A DNA stretch of 6,079 bases from Cryomorphaceae bacterium (lineage in GTDB: Bacteria; Bacteroidota; Bacteroidia; Flavobacteriales_G; Salibacteraceae), in assembly GCA_003564735.1 (NCBI GenBank), contig PXEK01000325.1:1-6079 (forward strand), given 5' to 3'. The notes under the pieces were generated by a model. The model searched no databases, had not been told where the DNA came from, and saw nothing but the letters and a program-made list of their open reading frames with translations. This document shows, in pieces, positions 6,075-6,079 of the stretch. Each line of letters starts with the position of its first letter. Position 1 is the stretch's first letter. The translations under genes were made by a program, and so were the position numbers.

Positions 6075-6079
6075 AAACA

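Overview
The window looks like chromosomal DNA from a Bacteroidota (Bacteroidetes), probably of the Flavobacteriales or a nearby order. The strongest reason is a full-length homologue of PorZ, a type IX secretion system (T9SS) component confined to this phylum. Supporting signs are an AT-rich, largely Shine-Dalgarno-free layout and a TAnnTTTG promoter box of the Bacteroidetes type. The order-level placement is a guess from overall character and cannot be proven here.

Layout, left to right. (1) The last codons of a plus-strand gene (1-44), probably ybeY, end two bases before mnmG. (2) mnmG (47-1921) encodes the FAD subunit of the wobble-uridine tRNA modification enzyme. Two identical 16-bp parS-type sites flank and enter it, at 20-35 and 1522-1537. 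(3) A 302-base AT-rich gap (1922-2223) holds two inverted repeats and no gene. (4) porZ (2224-4557) encodes a secreted double beta-propeller protein with a T9SS C-terminal domain. (5) recO (4573-5292), a recombination mediator, follows after 15 bases, so it is probably co-transcribed with porZ. (6) A small DUF2306-like membrane protein is encoded on the minus strand (5287-5781). It converges on recO and overlaps it by 6 bases. (7) The right-hand 298 bases (5782-6079) are non-coding as far as I can see. They contain the promoter box of the membrane-protein gene, an interrupted hairpin and a long imperfect palindrome at the edge.

The genes are housekeeping or core for the phylum: tRNA modification, T9SS surface assembly and DNA repair. 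I see no mobile element, CRISPR array, toxin-antitoxin pair or defence island. The most notable signal is the pair of parS sites. Both are written into coding sequence in the same reading phase, and they suggest that this locus lies in the ParB-loading, origin-proximal part of the chromosome. No convincing DnaA-box cluster is present, so the origin itself is not claimed here.
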